A DNA stretch of 64,000 bases, taken from positions 124,001-188,000 of the forward strand of contig NZ_JANGEY010000003.1 in the NCBI RefSeq assembly GCF_024451105.1. Reading direction: 5' to 3'. The notes beneath the pieces are model-generated. The model ran no database searches, was not told where the DNA came from, and saw only the letters and a program-made list of their open reading frames with translations. Below are positions 56,360 through 64,000 of this stretch, piece after piece. How positions within the stretch are numbered: the stretch's first letter is position 1; each line of letters begins with the position of its first letter. The DNA comes from Stutzerimonas stutzeri (GTDB lineage: Bacteria; Pseudomonadota; Gammaproteobacteria; Pseudomonadales; Pseudomonadaceae). A program made the translations under genes and the position numbers.

Positions 56360-56744
56360 GCGTTTCTGTGCTGGGTAAAAGGCGGGTGTGTGCGTTCCCA
56401 TCTTGCTCCCATGAGCGAGTGGCCTGCGGGAGGTGGCATTCGCCTCGGGCGTCCCGCAGAGCCTTTTCTAAAGCCTGCAGCCGCGCATGCCACGGCTGGA
56501 GCATGCCGATCCACGGCGGCTCGCCCGAGACTCGCGGAAGATGCATACCTGCACGGGCGATCGGCGACCGTCCAGCGCTCGCAGGCAGGGTTTGGCGTTA
56601 CCGCCAGGAGGAGGCTTTAGCCTTGGGTCCGCGAACTGGGGCGGCGCGACGGGCTCTGGGTCGTGCCAGCTGCGGCGCAGGAGAGCGGCCGACAGGGAGC
56701 TCTGCAGCCAGCCGGACACCTGCATGCCAGCGCCCTGGCGGCCG
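56360..56744. other. 385-bp stretch downstream of tRNA-Ser without a supported gene
   Basis: Several frames are open (for example minus 56334-56546), but none has a convincing start and family match. No second copy of the tRNA 3' end is visible, so I cannot call it an island attachment site. It may be decayed DNA. Confidence 0.4.
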
Positions 56745-57323
56745 TCACCCCCAGAAGTTGTTGCAGATCCTCCGAACGGCTGCGTCGGCGGCGCGGCGGT
56801 CGAACAGCTCGGCATCGAACGGGCCGCCGGCCCATGCCAGGGCCTCATGTCCTGCGTCGGCGAGCGGCCGAGTCTGGATGGCATCGAGAAACTGCAGGTA
56901 ACCCGCTACGCCGCCGACGTCCTCGGGCGGACAGGCCCGAGCACCATCGAGCACTTCGCACCAACTGCCGCCGGCCTCGCACGCTTCCACCTGTTCGACG
57001 GCGATCACATGTTCCCAGGCGTCGCCGAAGTCGTAGACGTAGCGCAGCCGGTCTCCGGCCTGGAGCAACCGGCGCAGCGTGTGCTTGCGGTCGTCCAGTG
57101 CCTCAGGGGCGGGGAAGTCGGCGTCCGGTGGCAGGTAGCGATGGAGGCCGTCGGTGAACTCGTGGAGGTGGCAGCTGTGCCAGCCCATGGCGGCCTGGAT
57201 GAAGTGATGCAGCCGGCGCAGCGAGCAGTCGCCGCCGACCATCAGGCGGCGCCAGATCGGCGGGTTGAGGTGCAGGGGTTCCAGTTGAACGTGCAGGAGG
57301 AAGCGGACGGGGTGGTTGGCCAT
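56745..57323 (-). CDS. plasmid pRiA4b ORF-3 family protein
   Basis: The 192-residue protein shows the pRiA4b_Orf3 pattern: VQLEPLHLNPPIWRRLMVGGDCSLRRLHHFIQAAMGWHSCHLHEF, then LRYVYDFGDAWEHVIAVEQV, then PPEDVGGVAGYLQFLDAI. The family function is unknown; the compact fold resembles SEC-C-linked domains found near transposon and plasmid genes. The ATG at 57323 starts the conserved region. Neighbours are tRNA-Ser and the valine operon. Confidence 0.9.
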   Translation of the reverse strand: MANHPVRFLLHVQLEPLHLNPPIWRRLMVGGDCSLRRLHHFIQAAMGWHSCHLHEFTDGLHRYLPPDADFPAPEALDDRKHTLRRLLQAGDRLRYVYDFGDAWEHVIAVEQVEACEAGGSWCEVLDGARACPPEDVGGVAGYLQFLDAIQTRPLADAGHEALAWAGGPFDAELFDRRAADAAVRRICNNFWG

Positions 57324-57454
57324 GGATACTCCGGCGGTCGAGTCCGATCGGCACGGACGAGAATATCCTGCCTCTTCTGTCACGTCCGACGGAAGAGCGG
57401 GGGCAGCGGTACCATCCTGCGCCGTTGTCCCCCGTACGCTGCGGATGCGCGTTC

Positions 57455-58606
57455 CTACAGCGAGTAGCTCCCCAGCTCGCGGGCGATCAACATCCGCTGT
57501 ATCTCGCTGGTCCCCTCGTAGATCTGCGTGATCCGCGCATCCCGATAGTAGCGCTCCACGGGGTAGTCTTCCAGGTAACCGTAGCCGCCGTGGATCTGGA
57601 TGGCGCTGGAGCAGACCTGTTCGGCCATTTCCGAGGCGAACAGCTTGGCCTGGGAGGCTTCGGACAGGCAGGGCAGGCCGGCGCTGCGCAGGCGGGCGGC
57701 GTGGTGGGTGAGCAGGCGGGCGGCGTTGATGCGGGTGTGCATGTCGGCCAGCAGGTTGGCGATGCTCTGGTGCTCGATGATCGGCTTGCCGAACTGTATG
57801 CGCTCGCGGGCGTAGCGCAGGGCGGCCTCGAAGGCGGCGCGGGCGATGCCGAGGGCCTGGGCGGCGATGCCGATGCGCCCGCCTTCCAGGTTGGACAGGG
57901 CGATGGCCAGGCCCTTGCCGCGCTCGCCGAGCAGGTTCTGCTGCGGGATGCGGCAGTCGTCGAGGGCGATGGCGCAGGTGTCGGAGGCGCGCAGGCCCAT
58001 CTTGTGTTCGGCGCGCTCGACCACGAAGCCGGGGGTGTCGGTGGGCACCAGGAAGGCCGACAGGCCCTTCTTGCCCAGCTCCGGGTCGGTGACGGCGAAG
58101 ACGATGGCCAGTTTGGCGCGCTTGCCGTTGCTGACGAACTGCTTGGCGCCGTTGAGCACCCACTGGCCGTCCTTCAGTTCGGCGCGGGTGCGCAGGTTGT
58201 GCGCTTCGGAGCCGGCCTGCGGCTCGGTCAGGCAGAAGCAGCCGATGGCCTGGCCGCTGGCCAGAGCGGGCAGCCAGGCTTCCTTCTGCGCCTGGCTGCC
58301 GTAGTTGAGCAGCGGGCCGCAGCCCACCGAGTTGTGCACGCTCATCAGCGCGCCGAGGGCGCCGTCGCCGGCGGAGATTTCCTCCACGGCCAGGGCGTAG
58401 GCCACGTAGTCGATGTAGCTGCCGCCCCATTCCTCGGGCACCACCATGCCGAGCAGGCCCAGTTCGCCCATCTGGGCGACCAGGCGGTCGTCGATCCAGC
58501 AGGCTTTTTCCCACGCGGCGGCGTGCGGGGCGATCTCGCGCTGGGCGAATTCGCGGGCCATGTCGCGGATCATGCGTTGTTCTTCGGTGAATTCCAGGTC
58601 GTTCAT
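57455..58606 (-). CDS. acyl-CoA dehydrogenase (isobutyryl-CoA type by context)
   Basis: The 383-residue FAD enzyme oxidises an acyl-CoA to a 2-enoyl-CoA and passes electrons to ETF. The pattern is complete: [45 protein letters not shown], and the C-terminal [35 protein letters not shown] with the catalytic Glu in YEGTSE. It is last in the operon mmsA-mmsB-hydratase-dehydrogenase, which points to isobutyryl-CoA in valine degradation. Confidence 0.94.
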   Translation of the reverse strand: MNDLEFTEEQRMIRDMAREFAQREIAPHAAAWEKACWIDDRLVAQMGELGLLGMVVPEEWGGSYIDYVAYALAVEEISAGDGALGALMSVHNSVGCGPLLNYGSQAQKEAWLPALASGQAIGCFCLTEPQAGSEAHNLRTRAELKDGQWVLNGAKQFVSNGKRAKLAIVFAVTDPELGKKGLSAFLVPTDTPGFVVERAEHKMGLRASDTCAIALDDCRIPQQNLLGERGKGLAIALSNLEGGRIGIAAQALGIARAAFEAALRYARERIQFGKPIIEHQSIANLLADMHTRINAARLLTHHAARLRSAGLPCLSEASQAKLFASEMAEQVCSSAIQIHGGYGYLEDYPVERYYRDARITQIYEGTSEIQRMLIARELGSYSL

Positions 58607-58643
58607 CGGCGTTCTCTCTTGTTCTTGTCTACTCGCCGGGCGT

Positions 58644-59723
58644 TCAGACTGCCTGGCGGGCCCTGCCGGCAGTCTGGCTGCTCGGGAAGAAGCTGGCTAC
58701 CCGCTCCATGCTCACGCCAGCGAGGCTGGGCGGGTTCCAGCGCGGGTTCTTGTCCTTGTCGACGATCAGCGCGCGCACGCCTTCCATGATCTCGCCGCGC
58801 TCGAACCACTGGCGGTCCAGGTGCAGTTCGAGGGCGAAGCACTCGGCCAGCGACAGTTCGCGGCCGCGGCGCAGCAGTTCGCGGGTGACTTCCATGGCCA
58901 GCGGCGAGCGGCCGTCCAGCAGTTTGACGGTTTCCTCGGCCCAGTGCTGGAACTCGGCGCGCGTCTCGCCCTGCAGCGAGGCGCGGATCGTCGCCACGCT
59001 GTCCAGGGCGAAGTGCTGCTCGATGGCCGGGTGAAGGGCCTTGAGTTCGGCGCCGGGCAGTTTGCGCGAGGCGAGGGTGGCGAGCAGGGTGCGCAGGGCC
59101 TCCTGCGGGTGCACCGTCCAGCTCAGGTTGTCGAGGCAGCGGTCCAGCTCGGCGAGTTGCTCGCTGGGCAGGCACCAGTCGGCGAGGCCGGCGTAGAGGG
59201 CGTCGGCGGCGCGGATCTGCACGCCGGTGACGCCGAGATAGGTGCCCAGCTCGCCGGGCAGGCGGGAGAGGAAATGGCTGGCGCCGACGTCGGGGAAATA
59301 GCCGATGGCGGTTTCCGGCATGCCCATCCGGGTCCGCTCGGTGATCACCCGCAGCGCTGCGCCCTGCACCAGGCCCATGCCGCCGCCGAGCACGAAGCCG
59401 TCCATCAGGGCGAGGATCGGCTTGCGGTAGGCGTGGATGTACTGGTCGAGGGCGTATTCCTCCTCGAAGAAGCGCTGCCACTGGTCGTCGCCGGCCCGGA
59501 AGCTGTCGTACAGGGCGCGGATGTCGCCGCCGGCGCAGAAGGCCTTCTCGCCGCTGGCGCGCAGCACCACGGCGAGGATCTGCGGATCGTCCGCCCACTC
59601 CTGCAACTGACGGTGCAGCAGGCGCACCATCTCCAGGTTGACGGCGTTGAGGCCGGCCGGGCGGTTGAGGGTCAGGTGGCCGATGCGGTTGCGCACCGTG
59701 GCCAGCACGGGGGCTTCGCTCAT
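58644..59723 (-). CDS. enoyl-CoA hydratase/3-hydroxyisobutyryl-CoA hydrolase family protein
   Basis: The 359-residue crotonase-fold protein has [69 protein letters not shown] and a C-terminal [15 protein letters not shown]. The last two features are hallmarks of 3-hydroxyisobutyryl-CoA hydrolases (HIBCH), which release 3-hydroxyisobutyrate, the substrate of MmsB next door. The start at 59723 lies 2 bp from the mmsB stop. Confidence 0.93.
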   Translation of the reverse strand: MSEAPVLATVRNRIGHLTLNRPAGLNAVNLEMVRLLHRQLQEWADDPQILAVVLRASGEKAFCAGGDIRALYDSFRAGDDQWQRFFEEEYALDQYIHAYRKPILALMDGFVLGGGMGLVQGAALRVITERTRMGMPETAIGYFPDVGASHFLSRLPGELGTYLGVTGVQIRAADALYAGLADWCLPSEQLAELDRCLDNLSWTVHPQEALRTLLATLASRKLPGAELKALHPAIEQHFALDSVATIRASLQGETRAEFQHWAEETVKLLDGRSPLAMEVTRELLRRGRELSLAECFALELHLDRQWFERGEIMEGVRALIVDKDKNPRWNPPSLAGVSMERVASFFPSSQTAGRARQAV

Positions 59724-59725
59724 GC

Positions 59726-60616
59726 TCAGGCGTCCTTGCGGTACAGGTTGATGATCGCCGAGAAGTCCAGCTGGCCGTTGCCCTGGGCGCTGAAGGCCTG
59801 GTAGAGCTGCTGGGCGAGGGCGCCGAGCAGCACCGGCTGGCGCACCTGTTTGGCCGCTTCGCTGGCCAGGCCGAGGTCCTTGAGCATCAGGTCGGTGCCG
59901 AAGCCGCCTTCGTAGCCGCGCGAGGCCGGCACGTTGTCCATCACGCCGGGGAAGGGGTTGTAGGTGTCCGAACTCCAGCAGCGACCGCTGGAGGTGTTGA
60001 TGATGCCGGCCAGCACCTTGGGATCGACGCCGAGGGCCACGCCGAGGCTCATCGCCTCGGATACGCCGATCATCGAGATGCCCAGCAGCAGGTTGTTGGC
60101 CACCTTGGCCGCCTGGCCGTTGCCGTGGCCGCCGCAGTGGACGATGTTCTTGCCCATGGCGGCGAGCACCGCCCGGGCGCGGTCGAAGTCGGCATCGCTG
60201 CCGCCGACCATGAAGGTCAGGGTGCCGGCCGCGGCGCCGCCGGTGCCACCGGAGACCGGCGCGTCGAGCATCGGGTTGCCGTGCTGCTCCGCGGCGGCGG
60301 CCACTTCGCGGGCGCTGTGCGGGTCGATGGTCGAGGAGTCGATCAGCAGCACGCCGGGGCGCACGTTGGCGAGCAGGCCGTCGTCGCCGAGGTAGACCGC
60401 CTTCACGTGGGCCGCGGCCGGGAGCATGGTGACGATCAGCTCGACGTCCGCACGGGCCACGCCGCCCGCCGAGTCGGCGGCCTGGGCGCCGGCCTCGACC
60501 AGCGCGGCGACCGCCGCCGGCACCGGGTCGAAGACGGTCAGTTGGTGGCCGGCCTTGAGCAGGTTGCGCGCCATCGGGGCGCCCATGTGGCCGAGTCCGA
60601 GAAAGCCGATATGCAT
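59726..60616 (-). CDS. mmsB: 3-hydroxyisobutyrate dehydrogenase
   Basis: The 296-residue dehydrogenase oxidises 3-hydroxyisobutyrate to methylmalonate semialdehyde with NAD. It has the cofactor motif IGFLGLGHMGAPMARNLLKAGH at the N-terminus, LDAPVSGGTGGAAAGTLTFMVGG around residue 117, and Lys in GNGQAAKVANNLLLG. It lies 2 bp before the hydrolase and 63 bp after mmsA on the same strand. A GC-rich stem-loop (arms around 60649-60671) lies between mmsA and mmsB and may adjust relative expression. Confidence 0.95.
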   Translation of the reverse strand: MHIGFLGLGHMGAPMARNLLKAGHQLTVFDPVPAAVAALVEAGAQAADSAGGVARADVELIVTMLPAAAHVKAVYLGDDGLLANVRPGVLLIDSSTIDPHSAREVAAAAEQHGNPMLDAPVSGGTGGAAAGTLTFMVGGSDADFDRARAVLAAMGKNIVHCGGHGNGQAAKVANNLLLGISMIGVSEAMSLGVALGVDPKVLAGIINTSSGRCWSSDTYNPFPGVMDNVPASRGYEGGFGTDLMLKDLGLASEAAKQVRQPVLLGALAQQLYQAFSAQGNGQLDFSAIINLYRKDA

Positions 60617-60679
60617 GGTGAGTCCTCTTCTTGTCGTTCTGGCGGGGCGGCCGGCGCACGCGGCGCCGGCCGTCGCGGC

Positions 60680-62188
60680 TCACTTCAGGGTGATGGTGGT
60701 GTTGACGTGGCCGACTTCGTCCTCGTCGAACCAGCGCGCGGTGACCGTCTTGGTCTGGGTGTAGAACTGCACCACCTGCTTGCCGTAGGGGCCGAGGTCG
60801 CCGAGCTTGGAGCCGCGCGAGCCGGTGAAGGAGAACAGCGGCACCGGCACCGGGATCGGCACGTTGATGCCGACCTGGCCGACGTCGATCTCTTCCTGGA
60901 AGTGGCGGGCGGCGGCGCCGGAGCGGGTGAAGATGGCGGTGCCGTTGCCGTTGGGGTTGGCGTTGATGATCTCGATGGCCTCGTCCATGGTCGCCGCCTG
61001 CATCACGCAGAGCACCGGGCCGAAGATCTCTTCCCGGTAGATGGTCATCTCGGGGGTGACGCCGGAGAACACCGTCGGGGCGACGAAGTTGCCGTCGGCG
61101 TAGCCCGGTACCTGCGGGTTGCGGCCGTCGAGCAGCAGCTCGGCGCCTTCCTCGACACCGCGGGCGATCAGGCCGTTGATGCGCTCCAGGGCGGCGCGCG
61201 AGATCACCGGGCCGACGTCGGTGCCCGGCTCGGTGCCGCCGCTGACCTTGAGGGTCTTGACCTTCTCGACCAGCTCCGGCAGCCAGGCCTGCGCCTCGCC
61301 GACCAGGATCACCACCGACAGCGCCATGCAGCGCTGGCCGGCCGCGCCGAAGCAGGCGCCGACCAGGTTGGCCAGGGTCTGCTGCTTGTGGGCGTCGGGC
61401 AGGACGATGGCGTGGTTCTTGGCGCCCATCATGCACTGCGCGCGCTTGCCGCTGAGCGAGGCGCGGTTGTAGACGTGGGTGCCGACCTTGGTGGAGCCGA
61501 CGAAGGACACCGCCTTGATGTCCGGGTGGTCGCAGAGCAGGTTCACCGCGTCGGCGCCGCCGTGGATGACGTTGAGCACGCCCGCCGGGATGCCGGCCTG
61601 CAGCGCCAGCTCGACCAGGCGCATGGTGACCATCGGGTCCTGCTCGGAGGGCTTGAGGACGAAGGTGTTGCCGGTGGCGATGGCCATCGGGAACATCCAC
61701 AGCGGGATCATCGCCGGGAAGTTGAACGGGGTGATGCCGGCGCACACGCCCAGCGGCTGGTTGAGGGTGTAGGTGTCGACGCCGCCGGCGACGTTGTTGG
61801 CCAGTTCGCCGAGCTGCAGGCTGCCGATGTTGGCGGCGTGCTCGACCACCTCCAGGCCGCGGAACACGTCGCCCTCGGCGTCCGGCAGGGTCTTGCCCTG
61901 TTCGGCGGTGAGGATCGCCGCCAGCTCCTTCATGTTCTCGCGGATCAGCTGCTGGTACTTGAGGAAGATGCGCGCGCGGGCGCCGATCGGGGTCTTGCGC
62001 CAGGTCTTGAAGGCGGCCTTGGCGCTGGCCACGGCGGCGTTCATCTCGTCCTGGGTGGCGAAGGGTACGCGGGCCAGCACTTCCTGGGTGGCCGGGTTGA
62101 CGACGTCGCGCCACTCGGTGGTTTGCGATTCGACGAACTCGCCATTGATCAGCAGCTTGACGGTGGGGATGGAGGGGGTAGCGGTCAT
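60680..62188 (-). CDS. mmsA: methylmalonate-semialdehyde dehydrogenase (CoA-acylating)
   Basis: The 502-residue enzyme of the aldehyde dehydrogenase fold converts methylmalonate semialdehyde to propionyl-CoA. Features: [85 protein letters not shown], and the catalytic Cys in [12 protein letters not shown]. The ATG at 62188 follows GGCGAGGTGACC. It is first in the valine operon and divergent from a LysR gene across 174 bp. Confidence 0.97.
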   Translation of the reverse strand: MTATPSIPTVKLLINGEFVESQTTEWRDVVNPATQEVLARVPFATQDEMNAAVASAKAAFKTWRKTPIGARARIFLKYQQLIRENMKELAAILTAEQGKTLPDAEGDVFRGLEVVEHAANIGSLQLGELANNVAGGVDTYTLNQPLGVCAGITPFNFPAMIPLWMFPMAIATGNTFVLKPSEQDPMVTMRLVELALQAGIPAGVLNVIHGGADAVNLLCDHPDIKAVSFVGSTKVGTHVYNRASLSGKRAQCMMGAKNHAIVLPDAHKQQTLANLVGACFGAAGQRCMALSVVILVGEAQAWLPELVEKVKTLKVSGGTEPGTDVGPVISRAALERINGLIARGVEEGAELLLDGRNPQVPGYADGNFVAPTVFSGVTPEMTIYREEIFGPVLCVMQAATMDEAIEIINANPNGNGTAIFTRSGAAARHFQEEIDVGQVGINVPIPVPVPLFSFTGSRGSKLGDLGPYGKQVVQFYTQTKTVTARWFDEDEVGHVNTTITLK

Positions 62189-62290
62189 GGTCACCTCGCC
62201 TGGAAAGGCTTGCTTGTCGTTGTTATGCCGGTGGTGCCGGGCTCTGGAAACCAAGCTAGCAGTGGAAAATTGCCGGCGGTAGTCGGGTGA

Positions 62291-62311
62291 TTTGCACAGT
62301 TGGTCTGCAAA
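62291..62311. promoter_or_regulatory. LysR-type operator between mmsA and the LysR gene
   Basis: TTTGCA-N9-TGCAAA is a 21-bp inverted repeat of the T-N11-A class. A second perfect palindrome TGTGCACA follows at 62312-62319. Both lie 50-70 bp before the LysR start and about 105 bp before mmsA. Confidence 0.6.
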
Positions 62312-62362
62312 TGTGCACAATGGCGGTGAAATGCCCGTGCCTGGGCACTCCGGGAGCCGCCG

Positions 62363-63268
62363 ATGGACTGGGACAACCTGCGCTATTTCCTCGAACTGTC
62401 GCGCGCCGGCACGCTGACCGCGGCGGCGCGGCGCCTGGAGGTGGATCACACCACGGTGGCGCGGCGGGTGCAGGCGCTGGAGAAGCAGTTCGGCCAGCCG
62501 CTGTTCATCCGCGGCGGCGCCGGCTACACGCTGGCCGAGGCCGGGCGGCGCCTGCTGGCGCAGGCCGAGGCGATGGAGAGCGCCTTCCTCGCGATCGAGC
62601 AGCCGGGGGAGGGCGGCCCGGACACCCTGTCCGGTTCGGTGCGCATCGGCGCCACCGAGGGCTACGGCGTCGCCCTGCTGGCCGGGCAGTTGGCCGGCCT
62701 CGGCCAGCGCTATCCGCACCTGGGCATCGACCTCCTGGCGGTACCGCGCACCGTGCACCTGGCGCGCCACGAGGCGGACATCGTCATCACCCTGGAGCGC
62801 CCGCAGCGCGGCCCGTACATCATCACCCGCCTCACCGACTACGTGCTGCGCCTGTACGGCTCGCGTGACTATCTGGCCCGCCACCCGCCGATCCGCCGCC
62901 GCGAGGACCTGCGCCAGCATCGCTTCGTCAGCTACATCGAGGACCTGCTGTACAGCAAGGAGCTCTACTATCTGGACGAGATCGGCCGCCCCGGCCAGGT
63001 CGCCCTGCGCAGCACCAGCATCCTCGCCCAGCAGAACGCCGTGCTGGCCGGCGCCGGGCTGGCGATCCTGCCGAGCTTCAGCGCGCGCCGCGAGCCGGAG
63101 CTGGTCGAGGTGCTGGCCGGCGACATCGAGTTCGTGCGCACCTTCTGGATGCTGATGCCGGCGGAGAACAAGGACCTGGCGCGCATGCGCGTGTGCTGGG
63201 ACTTCCTGCGCGAGATGGCGGCGGACAACCTCGAGCTGATGATGGGGCGCGGATCTCCAGCGCTGTAG
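62363..63268 (+). CDS. LysR-family regulator, probable controller of the mms operon
   Basis: The 301-residue LysR regulator has an N-terminal HTH ([45 protein letters not shown]) and an effector domain ([21 protein letters not shown]). It is divergent from mmsA with a TTTGCA-N9-TGCAAA site between, so it likely controls valine degradation. In Pseudomonas aeruginosa the mms operon has instead an AraC-type MmsR. The stop codon TAG is supplied by the REP-like repeat that follows. Confidence 0.93.
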   Translation: MDWDNLRYFLELSRAGTLTAAARRLEVDHTTVARRVQALEKQFGQPLFIRGGAGYTLAEAGRRLLAQAEAMESAFLAIEQPGEGGPDTLSGSVRIGATEGYGVALLAGQLAGLGQRYPHLGIDLLAVPRTVHLARHEADIVITLERPQRGPYIITRLTDYVLRLYGSRDYLARHPPIRRREDLRQHRFVSYIEDLLYSKELYYLDEIGRPGQVALRSTSILAQQNAVLAGAGLAILPSFSARREPELVEVLAGDIEFVRTFWMLMPAENKDLARMRVCWDFLREMAADNLELMMGRGSPAL

Positions 63269-63323
63269 GGGCGCATTCACTCGCCTGCGCGGCCCGGTCA
63301 GGCGAATGAATTCGCCCCTTGTA
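63264..63323. repeat. REP-like inverted-repeat element, copy 5 (overlaps a stop codon)
   Basis: A 60-bp divergent copy: the left arm has GCGCATTCACTCGCC and the right arm ends CCCCTTGTA. Its first five bases (TGTAG) contain the stop codon of the LysR gene. Confidence 0.85.
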
Positions 63324-63421
63324 TCGCCGTGCGCCGGGTGTCGGCGAGGATTCAGCTTCAATTAAGTGGCGCTGACTAGAGTGAACCCATCGAAAGCCAC
63401 TCACTCCCCAGGAGATCGAAG

Positions 63422-63730
63422 ATGAAAAAACTCACTGCCCTGCTTGCCGCCGCCCTGATCGCCGCCACCGCCGGTATCGCCCAGGCCCGCGACCTCGGCC
63501 CGGACGAGGCGCTGAAACTGCGCGATGCAGGTACCATCCTGTCCTTCGAGAAGCTCAACGCCGCGGCCATCGCCAAGCACCCAGGCTCCACCGTCGAGGA
63601 AACCGAGCTGGAAGAGGAATACGGCCGCTACGTCTATCAGGTCGAGCTGCGCGACGCCCAGGGTGTGCGCTGGGACCTGGAGCTGGATGCCGCCACCGGC
63701 GAGATCCTCAAGAATCACAAGGACGACTGA
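63422..63730 (+). CDS. PepSY-domain exported protein 1
   Basis: The 102-residue protein has a signal peptide (KKLTALLAAALIAATAGIAQA) and a single PepSY domain: ELEEEYGRYVYQVELRDAQGVRWDLELDAATGEIL. PepSY proteins are small periplasmic domains linked to protease inhibition or metal/two-component signalling. It is followed by a second copy overlapping by 1 bp (TGATG). AGGAGATCGAAG precedes the start. Confidence 0.93.
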   Translation: MKKLTALLAAALIAATAGIAQARDLGPDEALKLRDAGTILSFEKLNAAAIAKHPGSTVEETELEEEYGRYVYQVELRDAQGVRWDLELDAATGEILKNHKDD

Positions 63731-64000
63731 TGCAACGGCCGCCACTCCTGCTCCTGCTCGCCCTGCTGTCGCTCGCGCCGGCCCAGGCTCGCGACCTCGA
63801 TCAGGACGAGGCCCTGCGCCTGCGCCGGGAAGGTGTGATCCTGCCGCTCGACCAACTGCTGCAGCAGGCCATCGAGCGCTATCCCGGCGCGCGTCTGCTG
63901 GAGGCCGAGCTGGAGGAGGAAGACGGCCTGTACGTCTACGAGGTCGAACTGCTGACCGCGGGCGGCCAGGTGCGCGAGCTGGAGTTCGATGCCGGCACGG
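63730..64000 (+). CDS. PepSY-domain exported protein 2 (3' end outside window)
   Basis: About 90 residues are visible: a signal peptide (LLLLLALLSLAPAQA), then ARDLDQDEALRLRREGVILP and LLEAELEEEDGLYVYEVELL. It is a diverged duplicate of the preceding gene, starting inside its stop codon (TGATG). The end lies beyond the window. Confidence 0.92.
   Translation, partial: MQRPPLLLLLALLSLAPAQARDLDQDEALRLRREGVILPLDQLLQQAIERYPGARLLEAELEEEDGLYVYEVELLTAGGQVRELEFDAGT

Noticed and set aside
56334-56546. Possible integrase remnant next to tRNA-Ser
   Set aside because: The minus-strand frame gives no integrase motif (no R-H-R-Y residues) and no duplicate of the tRNA 3' end was found.

Overview
The window is GC-rich DNA from a gammaproteobacterium, most likely a Pseudomonas. 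Genus-typical content includes a complete tusDCBE cluster, mmsA/mmsB, dusA, an ETF-ubiquinone oxidoreductase, a canonical LexA box, a hip-type toxin-antitoxin pair and dense catabolic islands. The species cannot be fixed from the sequence alone.

1-12 kb is a catabolic island for an unidentified hydrophobic substrate. It holds a DUF1329/DUF1302 outer-membrane pair, a SnoaL-like protein, three intact short-chain dehydrogenases and the remnant of a fourth. It also holds a meta-cleavage-type hydrolase, a luciferase-like flavin monooxygenase with its flavin reductase, an HSL esterase and a LuxR-type regulator. Six near-palindromic 18-bp sites with CGGAC-type half-sites stand about 60-85 bp before six genes of the island, and a seventh points at a decayed gene. 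This looks like one LuxR-controlled regulon.

12-25 kb has a beta-oxidation operon (FadB-like protein, thiolase, ETF-QO) next to a MalT-like regulator. A DNA-repair block follows: a nuclease-helicase fusion overlapping a FAN1-type nuclease, then an Ogt-type alkyltransferase.

25-36 kb is a zone of decay and rearrangement. An ETF-linked FAD dehydrogenase operon carries two frame disruptions. A HipBA module sits between direct repeats of the 3' end of a LysR gene. One open frame fuses pieces of an FAD dehydrogenase, an SDR and an ETF alpha subunit. A graveyard follows, with a truncated MocR regulator, the tail of a phenol-hydroxylase-type monooxygenase and the frameshifted C-terminal part of a prokaryotic viperin (antiviral radical SAM enzyme), ending just before dusA, a known integration target.

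36-56 kb is mostly core: a TRAP binding protein, small conserved genes (one under a LexA box), a PHA synthase/phasin pair, an HlyD-RbbA-permease-TolC export operon, a DUF1275 membrane protein, a 2'-5' RNA ligase-like protein, a SWIM/SNF2 helicase, the tus cluster with ybiB, a Bax-inhibitor-1 protein and tRNA-Ser(UGA).

56-64 kb carries the valine-degradation operon mmsA-mmsB-enoyl-CoA hydratase-acyl-CoA dehydrogenase with a divergent LysR regulator, and ends in two tandem PepSY genes, the second cut by the window edge. Five copies of a 57-60 bp inverted-repeat element (arms starting TGTAGGGGCGAATTC) lie at gene ends across the window.
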